From positions 1 through 58,178 of the forward strand of contig JAIXOU010000033.1 in NCBI GenBank assembly GCA_027486585.1: 58,178 nt of DNA, written 5' to 3'. Source of the stretch: Verrucomicrobiaceae bacterium (GTDB lineage Bacteria; Verrucomicrobiota; Verrucomicrobiia; Verrucomicrobiales; Verrucomicrobiaceae). The notes under the pieces were generated by a model. The model worked only from the letters and a program-made list of their open reading frames with translations, ran no database searches and had not been told where the DNA came from. Positions within the stretch are counted from its first letter, which is position 1, and the number at the start of each line of letters is the position of its first letter. Of this stretch, positions 45,929 through 53,957 are shown one piece after another. The translations under genes were made by a program, and so were the position numbers.

Positions 45929-46681
45929 ATGAAGACATTGGTTCTTATCCCCAGCTATAACACCGGACGCATCCTGCCGCTCACGGTGACTGAAGTGCTG
46001 GCGCAATGGCCCGATGTCTGGGTAGTGATGGACGGTAGCACAGATCAAAGTGAGGCACTGTTAGAGCCTCTGCTTGCCGATCATCCAGGACTGCGAGTCA
46101 TCCAATTACCGCAAAATGGCGGCAAAGGCGCGGCGGTGCTGCATGGCACTAAGCTGGCTCAAGAAGCTGGCTTTACTCACATACTGACCATCGACGCCGA
46201 TGGCCAGCACCCAGCGGAAGACATTCCACATTTCATTCAATTGGCCACCCAGCATCCCAATGGCGTGATGATGGGCTGTCCGGTTTTTGGTCCAGAAGCT
46301 CCACAACTTCGCGTCCAAGGCCGAAAAATTTCAAACGGCTGGGCCAATCTGGAAACCCTGGGATGGGGCATCCCGGATTCACTCTTTGGCATGAGGCTGT
46401 ATCCCGTGGCCCCTTTATTGAGGGCTTTTCGGGGCACGATCTGGGCACGGCGCTTTGATTATGACACTGAAATAGCCGTGCGTCTGGCCTGGCAAGGCGT
46501 GCCTATGATGGAGATACCAACCAAAGTACGCTACCTCACGGCTGAAGAAGGTGGCGTGTCTCAGTTCCGCTACTTCCGCGATAATAGCGTGCTGACTTGG
46601 ATGCATCTGCGTTTATTGTTTGGCTTTATTTGGCGCATTCCCCTGCTCCTCTTTCGTGGTCGTAATCCTCTGAAGCCATGA
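45929..46681 (+). CDS. Family 2 glycosyltransferase (DPM/DPG-synthase type, short form)
   Basis: The 250-residue GT-A protein starts TLVLIPSYNTGRILPLTV and has LTIDADGQHPAEDI as the DxD region and RRFDYDTEIAVRLAWQGVPMMEIPTK-like acceptor motifs (only partly quoted: FDYDTEIAVRLAW). A hydrophobic C-terminal segment (about 220-245) may touch the membrane. It overlaps the methyltransferase gene downstream by 4 bases (ATGA). Such GT2-methyltransferase pairs occur in aryl-polyene and similar lipid biosynthesis loci, but no polyketide-type genes are adjacent. The acceptor is unknown. Confidence 0.84.
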   Translation: MKTLVLIPSYNTGRILPLTVTEVLAQWPDVWVVMDGSTDQSEALLEPLLADHPGLRVIQLPQNGGKGAAVLHGTKLAQEAGFTHILTIDADGQHPAEDIPHFIQLATQHPNGVMMGCPVFGPEAPQLRVQGRKISNGWANLETLGWGIPDSLFGMRLYPVAPLLRAFRGTIWARRFDYDTEIAVRLAWQGVPMMEIPTKVRYLTAEEGGVSQFRYFRDNSVLTWMHLRLLFGFIWRIPLLLFRGRNPLKP

Positions 46682-47349
46682 CAACTCCAGCGCCCACTCC
46701 TAAACGAGAAGATTTACATCGGATCGCGGATCTTTGCCCTCAGCGCTGGGTACAGCATTACACGCGCTCCAAATTGAGCAGTGATCCCGTTTATGGCGCT
46801 GTCGCTAAGGAGGTGATCGGCACCAGTCAGCCTATCCTAGACATTGGCTGTGGCATTGGACTGCTGGCTCATTACCTGCATGCCTGCGGCCACCTGTTGC
46901 CAGTCACGGGCTTTGATTATGATCAAAGAAAAATCGATTCAGCTGTCGCCATGGCTGCCTCTGCTGGGCACACGCATCTGAACTTTGCTGCTGGGGACGC
47001 CCGCACTGGGCTGCCTGAGTTCAGTGGTCATGTCGTCATCTTAGACATCTTACAATTCTTTACCGAGCCCGAACAGGACACACTCCTCACCGCAGCTGCT
47101 TCCCGTGTTGCCCCAGGGGCCAAACTCATCATCCGCTCTGGGCTTCAGGATGATTCAGGTCGCTTCCGCATCACGGTTCTCGTCGATTATCTGGCCAAAG
47201 CCTGTTTATGGATGAAAGCAGCGCCTACACGCTACCCAAACGCCGCCCAGTTCCAGCGTGTACTCACCGCAGCGGGGCTCAAGGTCAGCATCAAGCCCAT
47301 GTGGGGCGGCACTCCTTTCAATAACTTTTTGATCGTCGGCGAGCGTTAG
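46678..47349 (+). CDS. Class I SAM-dependent methyltransferase coupled to the GT2 gene
   Basis: The 223-residue protein has the SAM-binding motif LDIGCGIGLLAHYL, an acidic motif II in GFDYDQRKIDSA and VVILDILQFF as motif IV. Its start overlaps the GT2 stop by 4 bases, so the two products are made together and likely act on one substrate. The C-terminal region from about 170 is hydrophobic and may bind a lipid substrate. It ends about 65 bases before the convergent hydrolase gene. Function beyond methyl transfer is not determinable. Confidence 0.82.
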   Translation: MTTPAPTPKREDLHRIADLCPQRWVQHYTRSKLSSDPVYGAVAKEVIGTSQPILDIGCGIGLLAHYLHACGHLLPVTGFDYDQRKIDSAVAMAASAGHTHLNFAAGDARTGLPEFSGHVVILDILQFFTEPEQDTLLTAAASRVAPGAKLIIRSGLQDDSGRFRITVLVDYLAKACLWMKAAPTRYPNAAQFQRVLTAAGLKVSIKPMWGGTPFNNFLIVGER

Positions 47350-47414
47350 AAAAACAGATCGAAAATCTATGGGGTGGGAACTGACCGCACCCGATAGCCA
47401 TTCGAGGATCTCTT

Positions 47415-48218
47415 TTAATGCTTCAGCAACCACTCGGTGGTGCGAGGATTGAAGTCGGCTAACTGTTCCCAGTGGAAAGCATGACCGGCATCATCATAGA
47501 GATGCAAATCAGCGCCTGGGATCGCAGCAGCGACTTCTTCACCCATCCAGCGGGGCGTGAAGGTGTCATTCTTCCCGCCGATGACGAGTGTTGGGCATTT
47601 GACGTTTTTCAGCTCGCTGATCGTGTTATGGGTCATCGCCGCGGCGCTTTGAGCTTCCATGGCATGAACGGGCTGCGGGGCTGGATTGGTGGCAGCTTCT
47701 TTGAGGCCGCCCTGCATGTTGTTCCAGCAGTCATCGTTATCGAACCAAGGCTTGGTGAAGATCAGCATCTGCACGTAATGCATGAAGTCTTCAGGACGCA
47801 TGGTGGATTTGCATTTCATCAAATGCTGCCAGGTGTAGAGACCAAAGCGGTCCTGACGTGCCCAAGTGCACATGAGGATCATGCTTGTCACTTTTTCAGG
47901 GTGGCGCAGGGCCAATTGCTGAGCGACCACGCTACCAAGTGAGCAACCGACGACACGTGCTTGCTTGATGCCGAGCTGATCCATGAGACCTGCGTAGTCG
48001 TCTGCCATCATGGCGGTGGTGTAGGGGCCTTCAGGCTTATCAGTGAGTCCGACACCGCGATTGTCACCGAGGATGCAGCGGAAATGCTTCGACCACTCAG
48101 CCGCGTGGGCATCCCAGACGCCGCCAGGCGCGGTGACGCCCATGATGCAGATCAGCGGTTCGCCGCTGCCGCGTTCTTCATAAAACATTTGGATTCCGTT
48201 GGTGGTGACGTGAGGCAT
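47415..48218 (-). CDS. Alpha/beta-fold hydrolase
   Basis: The 267-residue protein has an N-terminal oxyanion region (ERGSGEPLICIMGVTAPGG), the nucleophile elbow VVGCSLGSVVAQQ, an acidic residue in GGKNDTFTP and catalytic His in YDDAGHAFHWEQ. This is the classic esterase/haloperoxidase-like fold of COG0596. No signal peptide is present, so it is cytoplasmic. It stands between convergent and co-directional unrelated genes. Substrate unknown. Confidence 0.86.
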   Translation of the reverse strand: MPHVTTNGIQMFYEERGSGEPLICIMGVTAPGGVWDAHAAEWSKHFRCILGDNRGVGLTDKPEGPYTTAMMADDYAGLMDQLGIKQARVVGCSLGSVVAQQLALRHPEKVTSMILMCTWARQDRFGLYTWQHLMKCKSTMRPEDFMHYVQMLIFTKPWFDNDDCWNNMQGGLKEAATNPAPQPVHAMEAQSAAAMTHNTISELKNVKCPTLVIGGKNDTFTPRWMGEEVAAAIPGADLHLYDDAGHAFHWEQLADFNPRTTEWLLKH

Positions 48219-48313
48219 AAGTGGGGTTCGTTTATTGGGTTAAAATGAAAAGAGCCGCCAGTCCTACCCAAAGCGGAGTGAATTGCCAAGGAAAATGCAC
48301 GCGCAACTTCAAG

Positions 48314-49015
48314 TCACTCACCCGGCGGTGGCAGCGGTAATGACGACGAAAGCGGCCCCGTCGGCCCTCGGACTCGTGCGTCGCCGCCGTAGAGGTCAAT
48401 GGCGCGCTTAGCGATGATGTCGATGATGGCTGGTTGCAGGGTCCGTGCGGCCACGTTTGAAACGGCCACACTGGCCCAAGTCACGGGCGATTTGAATTTC
48501 ACCACCTGCCACACGGGCAGCAGGCGTTTGTACCATTTCCCCATGGATTGCATCGTTTCGTGCGTGGCAATTTTATGGGTCATTTCCCAGGTCTTAAGCG
48601 CTGTGCTGGCGCTGACATCTACCAGCCGACCAATGCTGCGCGTTTGCAGGAAGTCAGCCACATCCAGCGCCGTCAGATGCACGGCACGGGAGAATTGACC
48701 CAAGCCAGGAGCCAGCAGTGGCTCGGGGTGCTCTGGATGATAGACGGCAGCAATCTCACGCACCAATTTGGGCACCTCATCCACCAATGGCGGCAGCCAT
48801 TCGGGATTCAGCCGCTTTTGCCAGCGCAGTCGATTCTTACACTCTTCCACGGCCTTGTTTGCGGCCATGTCTTTTGGATTATTCCCACCATCATGGTAAT
48901 GCGCTACGGCCTCACGAGCCGCCTTTAAATCCGCCGCAAAACGCAGCCCCGCCCAGATCAACCAAGTTGCCACGCCAACAATGAAGCCAGCTAAAAAGGT
49001 AAGGAAGTAGCTCAT
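48314..49015 (-). CDS. Membrane-anchored hypothetical protein
   Basis: The 233-residue protein begins MSYFLTFLAGFIVGVATWLIW, a single N-terminal membrane anchor (about 3-26). A mostly helical soluble domain follows, with no motif I recognise; the C-terminus is rich in Ser and Pro. A striking array of decamer repeats lies immediately upstream of its start (49029-49119) and could influence its expression. It shares orientation with trpG, whose stop lies about 120 bases upstream. No function is proposed. Confidence 0.65.
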   Translation of the reverse strand: MSYFLTFLAGFIVGVATWLIWAGLRFAADLKAAREAVAHYHDGGNNPKDMAANKAVEECKNRLRWQKRLNPEWLPPLVDEVPKLVREIAAVYHPEHPEPLLAPGLGQFSRAVHLTALDVADFLQTRSIGRLVDVSASTALKTWEMTHKIATHETMQSMGKWYKRLLPVWQVVKFKSPVTWASVAVSNVAARTLQPAIIDIIAKRAIDLYGGDARVRGPTGPLSSSLPLPPPGE

Positions 49016-49028
49016 GGGAGGGGAAGCT

Positions 49029-49119
49029 GTTTACGGTCGTTTACAGTCGATAACGATGGTTGACGATCGTTTCCCAAACAACTGTAAACAACGGTCAACC
49101 ATCGCAAACAATCGTAAAC
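49029..49119. repeat. Palindromic array of decamer repeats
   Basis: The 91 bases can be cut into consecutive 10-mers. Four on the left follow a GTTKACGRTY-like pattern on the plus strand (from 49029), and four on the right follow the same pattern on the minus strand (from 49119), meeting around 49070-49080. The whole is therefore both a tandem repeat and a large imperfect palindrome. It fills the gap between the trpG stop and the start of the membrane-anchored hypothetical gene. A related single unit is visible upstream of trpG at about 49720-49743. Confidence 0.75.
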
Positions 49120-49133
49120 CGACTTTCCCCAGC

Positions 49134-49703
49134 CTACATTTCCAGGAAGTTTTTCAGCAACCGCTTACCATCTTGAGTCAGGATGGACTCAGGGTGGAAT
49201 TGGACTCCGTGGATCGGCAGTTCCTTGTGGCGCAGGCCCATGATCTCGGACTCGTCATCGTCACAGACGGCGGTGATCTCTAAGCAGTCTGGAAAGGTGT
49301 CCCGCTTCACTAACAGCGAGTGATAACGAGTCGCCGTGAAGGGTTCAGGCATGCCTTTGAAGACCGATTGGCCTGTGTGCCGGATTTTGGAAACTTTGCC
49401 ATGCATGAGCCTACCAGCGCGCACGACATCTCCGCCAAAAACGTGGCCGATACTCTGATGGCCGAGGCAGACACCCAAGATCGGAATGCTTTGACCAAAG
49501 GTGCGAATCACGTCACAGCTGATGCCCGCTTCCTTGGGCGTACACGGACCTGGGGAGACACAGATGTGATCGGGCCGCTTTTTGGCGATCTCTTCGAGGG
49601 TGATCTGATCATTCCGATGGATCTCCATCTGCGCGCCCATCTCGCCAAAGTATTGGACGAGGTTGTAGGTAAAGGAGTCGTAATTGTCGATGATCAGAAG
49701 CAT
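49134..49703 (-). CDS. trpG: Anthranilate/aminodeoxychorismate synthase glutamine amidotransferase subunit
   Basis: The 189-residue class I glutaminase starts [19 protein letters not shown], the TrpG/PabA hallmark. The nucleophile Cys lies in [17 protein letters not shown], and the His/Glu pair in [11 protein letters not shown]. It supplies ammonia to TrpE or PabB for anthranilate or aminodeoxychorismate formation. The synthase partner is not in the window, so trpG and pabA cannot be told apart, and the enzyme may serve both pathways. Confidence 0.9.
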   Translation of the reverse strand: MLLIIDNYDSFTYNLVQYFGEMGAQMEIHRNDQITLEEIAKKRPDHICVSPGPCTPKEAGISCDVIRTFGQSIPILGVCLGHQSIGHVFGGDVVRAGRLMHGKVSKIRHTGQSVFKGMPEPFTATRYHSLLVKRDTFPDCLEITAVCDDDESEIMGLRHKELPIHGVQFHPESILTQDGKRLLKNFLEM

Positions 49704-49760
49704 GGCCGTGGAGAATCGTAACGATTGTTTGCCGTAGATGGGCGCTTTTGCAAGGCTTGT

Positions 49761-50936
49761 TCAGGCCATGACCCGTTCATAAGCTTTCAGCAGCTCCGTC
49801 ACACTTCTGGACCAACTTAGCTCGCCATGCAGGCGCTGATAACCGATTTCACCCATCCGCTGACGGCTCGGCGCGTCATCCAGCAGACTCAAAATAGCGT
49901 CTCCCAGCAAAGCGGCACTGTTTTCCATCACATACAAAGCGGCATCGCCGGCAGAGAAGCGCCCTTCCCTTGTGCCGAACATGACCTGCGCTTTAGAGAA
50001 TGCCATGTACTCCAGCGTCTTGTTCATCGTGCAGTGGTCATTGTAGTCATTGATCGGATCACAGGCCACGCCCAGATCCATCGTCTGAAGGCCAGTGAAA
50101 AGGAATTCATTGCTCACCCGTCCCGGAAGGTCGATGCAGTCCTCTAGGCCTAGCTGCTCCCTCAGGCGCAGAAGCTTAGGATATTCAGGACCACAGCCCA
50201 TCAGCAGAAACTGCACATCGGATCTGCCGCGTACTTTAACAATATGCTCAGCGGCCTTGATCAGATAATCGACACCATCCGCATTGCCCATCACGCCGAT
50301 GTAACCCACGAGGTAGCGTTTCCCCTTTTTTAAAGCTGGCTCTGCGGGCACGGTGGTCGGCAGTTGATCCGGTGACGTGCGCACGATGAAGATCTCGTCA
50401 TCCCTTTTCTGTCCGCGCTTTTTGATCACTTGGAGCACGCTTTGATTCGTCGCCATCACCGCATCCGCCAGGTCTAAAGTACAACGCTCAGCCAGTCGCA
50501 CCGCCCAATAGAAAAGGCCGCGTTTGCCAAATTTGGCCTCAAACATTTCAGGCCATAAATCATGCATGTCATAGATGACCCGCACTCCAGCCAAGAGTTT
50601 AAAAGGCAGCGCCACGAGGAACAACAGGTCGGGGGGATTGCAGAGGTGAATGACATCGAAACCGCCACGTCTCCAGGCCTTCAGAGCACAGCCGAGTTCT
50701 CCCCACAGGGCCGTCACATATTCCAAGAAATAACCACGCCATCCGCCCGCCTCACCACTGATCCAGTGGCGGTAAATTTGAATGCCTTCCAGCTTCTCCT
50801 CAGGCTGAGTGAAACCGCGCATCTGCGGACAGATTACCGTCACTTCATGCCCCGCATCACGCAAGGCACAGGCCTCCTGCCAGACACGACGGTCCAGCGG
50901 CACTGGCAGGTTTTCGACGACGATAAGGACTCGCAT
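49761..50936 (-). CDS. Family 4 glycosyltransferase (WbuB-like)
   Basis: The 391-residue GT-B protein begins VLIVVENLPVPLDRRVWQEA, a WbuB-type N-terminus, followed by HLCNPPDLLFLVALP. The donor domain contains GYIGVMGNADGVDYLIKAAE and FLLMGCGPEYPKLLRLREQL, but the EX7E region is modified (EYMAFSKAQVMFGTREG). It probably adds an amino sugar to a lipid carrier or glycan. It is isolated from the main glycan cluster by 15 kb. Upstream of it a 66-base gap precedes the pseudouridine synthase stop. Confidence 0.86.
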   Translation of the reverse strand: MRVLIVVENLPVPLDRRVWQEACALRDAGHEVTVICPQMRGFTQPEEKLEGIQIYRHWISGEAGGWRGYFLEYVTALWGELGCALKAWRRGGFDVIHLCNPPDLLFLVALPFKLLAGVRVIYDMHDLWPEMFEAKFGKRGLFYWAVRLAERCTLDLADAVMATNQSVLQVIKKRGQKRDDEIFIVRTSPDQLPTTVPAEPALKKGKRYLVGYIGVMGNADGVDYLIKAAEHIVKVRGRSDVQFLLMGCGPEYPKLLRLREQLGLEDCIDLPGRVSNEFLFTGLQTMDLGVACDPINDYNDHCTMNKTLEYMAFSKAQVMFGTREGRFSAGDAALYVMENSAALLGDAILSLLDDAPSRQRMGEIGYQRLHGELSWSRSVTELLKAYERVMA

Positions 50937-51002
50937 TCAGCCATGCATAGGCATGTCCCACTTTTTATGCCGGAGAACCCTGATGAGGGCAAGAGCAGAT
51001 GT

Positions 51003-51752
51003 TTAATCCAGCCATGCCGCCATCTCCGCAGGCAGCTGGCAATCCCAAGCTTGTGAAAAATCCGGCGTACTGACCTCCAGCCGATGGGAATGCAGCGCCT
51101 GCCGTGAGAAAAACAGCCGCCGCGCCAGATCAGGCGTCCAGCCCGTCTCGATGAAGTCCAGGTAGCAGCGTTCATCCGCCCCGTAGATTTTATCGCCTAA
51201 AATAGGGTGCCCCAGATGGGCCAAATGCACGCGGATCTGATGCATCCTACCTGTGATCGGCCGGGCCTCGACCAGCGCCAGCTTACCCGCCAGCGGATGC
51301 TCGACCCGGCGCAAGACACGGAAATCCGTCCGGCAGGCTGCACCTGATTCATGCACCCGCTGCTTCACCCAGATCGGAGATTCTTCCACCTCCCCCCTTC
51401 TTAAAATAGGGGCCTCTAGGTCCAGCGTCTCCCAGTTTGGCCAGCCGAGCACGATCGCCTGATACTGTTTGTGGATCTGTCGCTCCTGCATGGCTATACC
51501 GAAGAGTCGCGCCGCTGCCGCATGCTTGGCCACCAGCACCGTGCCGCTCGTCTCCCGATCCAGGCGATTGATGATGGAAATCTGCCCCCCATTGGCCAGC
51601 TCGTAAGCCAGCAGCGCCTTCAGCCCATGCCAAAGCGTCGGCGTCCCATCCGGCGTGCTAGGGTGGATCTGCAAAGGCGCAGGCTTATCCACGACGATAA
51701 AATCGTCCGTCTCATCCACCAGAGTGAAAGCCGTATTAACCGCGCGCAGCAT
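51003..51752 (-). CDS. RluA-family pseudouridine synthase
   Basis: The 249-residue protein has VVDKPAPLQIHPS near residues 20-32 and the catalytic motif INRLDRETSGTVLVAK, where Asp is the nucleophile (HRLD in most members, here NRLD). RPITGRMHQIRVHLAHLGHPILGD is also typical (only part quoted: GRMHQIRVHLAHLGHPI). It isomerises uridines in rRNA or tRNA. No S4 domain is present, so it is the short RluA/RluC-independent form. The exact target uridine is unknown. Confidence 0.88.
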   Translation of the reverse strand: MLRAVNTAFTLVDETDDFIVVDKPAPLQIHPSTPDGTPTLWHGLKALLAYELANGGQISIINRLDRETSGTVLVAKHAAAARLFGIAMQERQIHKQYQAIVLGWPNWETLDLEAPILRRGEVEESPIWVKQRVHESGAACRTDFRVLRRVEHPLAGKLALVEARPITGRMHQIRVHLAHLGHPILGDKIYGADERCYLDFIETGWTPDLARRLFFSRQALHSHRLEVSTPDFSQAWDCQLPAEMAAWLD

Positions 51753-51876
51753 CGACCTGCTTTAAAGCCAAGGGCAGTCCGTGCCAAGCATTGTCTCAGC
51801 GCCGCAGCGCCTCGTTGCGCTTTGAATCAACGTTTTCCGCACAAATTCAGGCCGACCCTGCAAAAAAGGAACGCCA

Positions 51877-52122
51877 AACGAGTCTCATTTAGCTCGTTTG
51901 GAAAACCAAATGCCCCAGACGAGCGTCATTTGGCTCATTTGAAAAACCAAATGGCCCGGACGAGCCTCATTTAGTCCATTTGAAAATTCAAATGCCTCAG
52001 ACGAGCGTCGTTTGGTCCATTTGAAAAACCAAATGCCTCAGACGAGCGTCGTTTGGTCCATTTGAAAAACCAAATGCCCCAGACGAGCCTCATTTGGTCC
52101 ATTTGAAAATAAAATTGGGTCA
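51877..52122. repeat. Six-copy 41-bp tandem repeat (minisatellite)
   Basis: Six contiguous 41-base units begin at 51877, 51918, 51959, 52000, 52041 and 52082. Each starts with GACGAGC or a one-base variant and contains the inverted repeat CATTTGG...CCAAATG (or a near match), so each copy can form a small hairpin. Units 4 and 5 are almost identical; the first and last are most diverged. There are no spacers, so it is not a CRISPR. It fills the gap between the pseudouridine synthase gene and the type I methylase gene and ends about 125 bases before the hsdM start. Confidence 0.9.
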
Positions 52123-52246
52123 AAAAAGCACCGTTCAGCCTCTTTTACCCAGGGAAGCGGCCAAAAGCCCGCCCGTTCCCCCACCCAAAAACAGACTCAG
52201 CTCCAGGCTCCGTCTGCCCTTGCCTTCCCCACCCTCCACCGCTTTC

Positions 52247-53830
52247 ATGGCGCTCTTCATGGCCGACGACGCAAAACAGACCCTCCACACCCAGCTCTGG
52301 AACATCGCCAACACGCTGCGTGGGAAGATGGGGGCGGATGAGTTCCGGGACTACATCCTGGGCTTCATCTTCTACAAATACCTCTCCGAGCGCATTCACC
52401 TCTTCGCGGATGAGATCCTGAAACACGACGGCGTCACCTTTGCCGAGCTGGATGAAAAGTCCGCCGAGGGCAAAGAGATGCTGTAGGCCATCGAAAAAGA
52501 GGCGGTGGAGCGTCTGGGCTACTTCTTGAAGCCGGCGGAGCTGTTTCACCGCGTGGCGGAGAAAGGGGCGCGGAAGGAGGACAATTTTATTTTGGAGGAC
52601 CTCGCCGCCATCCTGAAGCACATCGAGTCCAGCACCATGGGGCATGACAGCGAGGAGGACTTCGAGGGGCTGTTTGAGGACCTTGATCTCGGCTCGTCGA
52701 AGCTCGGCAAGACCGAGAACCAGAAGAACGAACTCATCGCCAAGGTGCTCGTGCATCTGGACAAGATCGACTTCCGCCTGGCCGATATCGAGGCGGACGT
52801 GCTGGGAGATGCCTATGAGTATCTCATCGGCCAGTTTGCCAGTGGTGCGGGGAAGAAGGCCGGGGAGTTCTACACGCCGCAGGAGGTCAGTACCATTTTG
52901 GCGAAGATCGTCACTACCGGACGCAAGAGCCTGAAGAGCGTCTATGACCCCACCTGCGGCTCCGGCTCCCTGCTGCTGCGGGTGGCGAAGGAGGTCGAGG
53001 ACGTGGGCCACTTCTACGGGCAGGAGATGAACCCCACCACCTACAACCTCGCCCGCATGAACATGATCCTGCACGGCGTGCATTATCAGCGCTTCGACCT
53101 GCGGAATGAGGACACGCTGGAGCATCCCGCGCCGGAGCATGCCGACCTGCGCTTTGAGGCCATCGTGGCAAATCCGCCCTTCTCCGCGAACTGGTCCGCC
53201 AGCGAGGTGTTGAAGGGCGACGACCGCTTCAGCGCTTATGGGAAGCTGGCCCCCTCATCGAAGGCGGACTTCGCCTTTGTGCAGCACATGGTCCACCACC
53301 TGGATCACGGGGCCACCATGGCCTGCGTACTGCCGCATGGCGTGCTGTTCCGTGGCGGGGCCGAGGAGCACATCCGCCGCTACCTCATCGACACCTGCAA
53401 CTACCTCGACGCCGTCATCGGCCTGCCAGCGAACATCTTTTACGGCACCGGCATTCCCACCTGCATCCTCGTGCTGAAAAAAGGCCGCGAGCACCCGGAC
53501 GACATCTTGTTCATCGATGCCAGCCAGGGCTTTGAAAAGGTGGGGAATCAAAACTACCTCCGCCCCGAGCACATCGAGCGCATCGTCACCACCTACCGGC
53601 AGCGCAGCAGCCAGGAAAAGTTCAGCCACGTGGCCGACCTCAGCCAGGTGCAGGAAAACGAGTTCAACCTCAACATCCCCCGCTACGTCGATACCTTCGA
53701 CGAGGAGGTGCAGATCAATCTCGACGCCGTCGCCACCCAGCTCGCCGAGCTGGAGAAGTCCATGCGCGAGAACGATCAGGCAATCGCCGGGTTCTGCGCG
53801 GAGTTGGGAATCAAAGCACCGCTGGCATGA
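52247..53830 (+). pseudogene. hsdM: Type I restriction-modification methylase subunit interrupted by an amber codon
   Basis: The gene opens MALFMADDAKQTLHTQLWN (an internal ATG at 52259 is also possible), continues with an HsdM N-terminal helical domain, and stops at a TAG (52484-52486). The same frame resumes at once with AIEKEAVERLGYFLKPAE and runs to 53830. The N6-adenine methylase motifs are intact: YDPTCGSGSLLLRVAKE (motif I) and IVANPPFSANW (NPPF, motif IV). A single C-to-T or G-to-T change in a Gln or Glu codon explains the stop. A GTG at 52505 could restart translation, giving a 441-residue product lacking the N-terminal domain. Without suppression or restart the subunit is dead. Confidence 0.85.
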
Positions 53831-53864
53831 GCACGACGACACCCACCCGCCAGACAGATGATTT

Positions 53865-53935
53865 CCCACAGATTCAGAGAACCCACAGATTTCTTTTCTC
53901 ATTCAGTCAATCTGCGGGTTTTCTGAATCTGCGGG
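53865..53935. repeat. Long imperfect palindrome between hsdM and hsdS
   Basis: Two 27-base arms (53865-53891 and 53909-53935) are near-perfect reverse complements, each holding two copies of a CCCRCAGATT-like sequence, with a 17-base loop. The few mismatches are of the G-U-compatible kind. It lies in the 127-base hsdM-hsdS gap and could form a strong RNA hairpin or be a dispersed REP-type element. Confidence 0.8.
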
Positions 53936-53957
53936 ACCAACTCCATTTCCAAGCCGC

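Noticed and set aside
51877..52122. Possible CRISPR array
   Set aside because: Units are contiguous 41-mers with no unique spacers, and no cas genes are near.
52484..52486. Amber codon of hsdM read as pyrrolysine or other recoding
   Set aside because: No recoding element is visible and homologous HsdM proteins have an ordinary residue here; a nonsense mutation is simpler.
52145..53140. A 331-codon minus-strand frame opposite hsdM
   Set aside because: High GC keeps antisense frames open here; the plus strand carries the methylase motifs.
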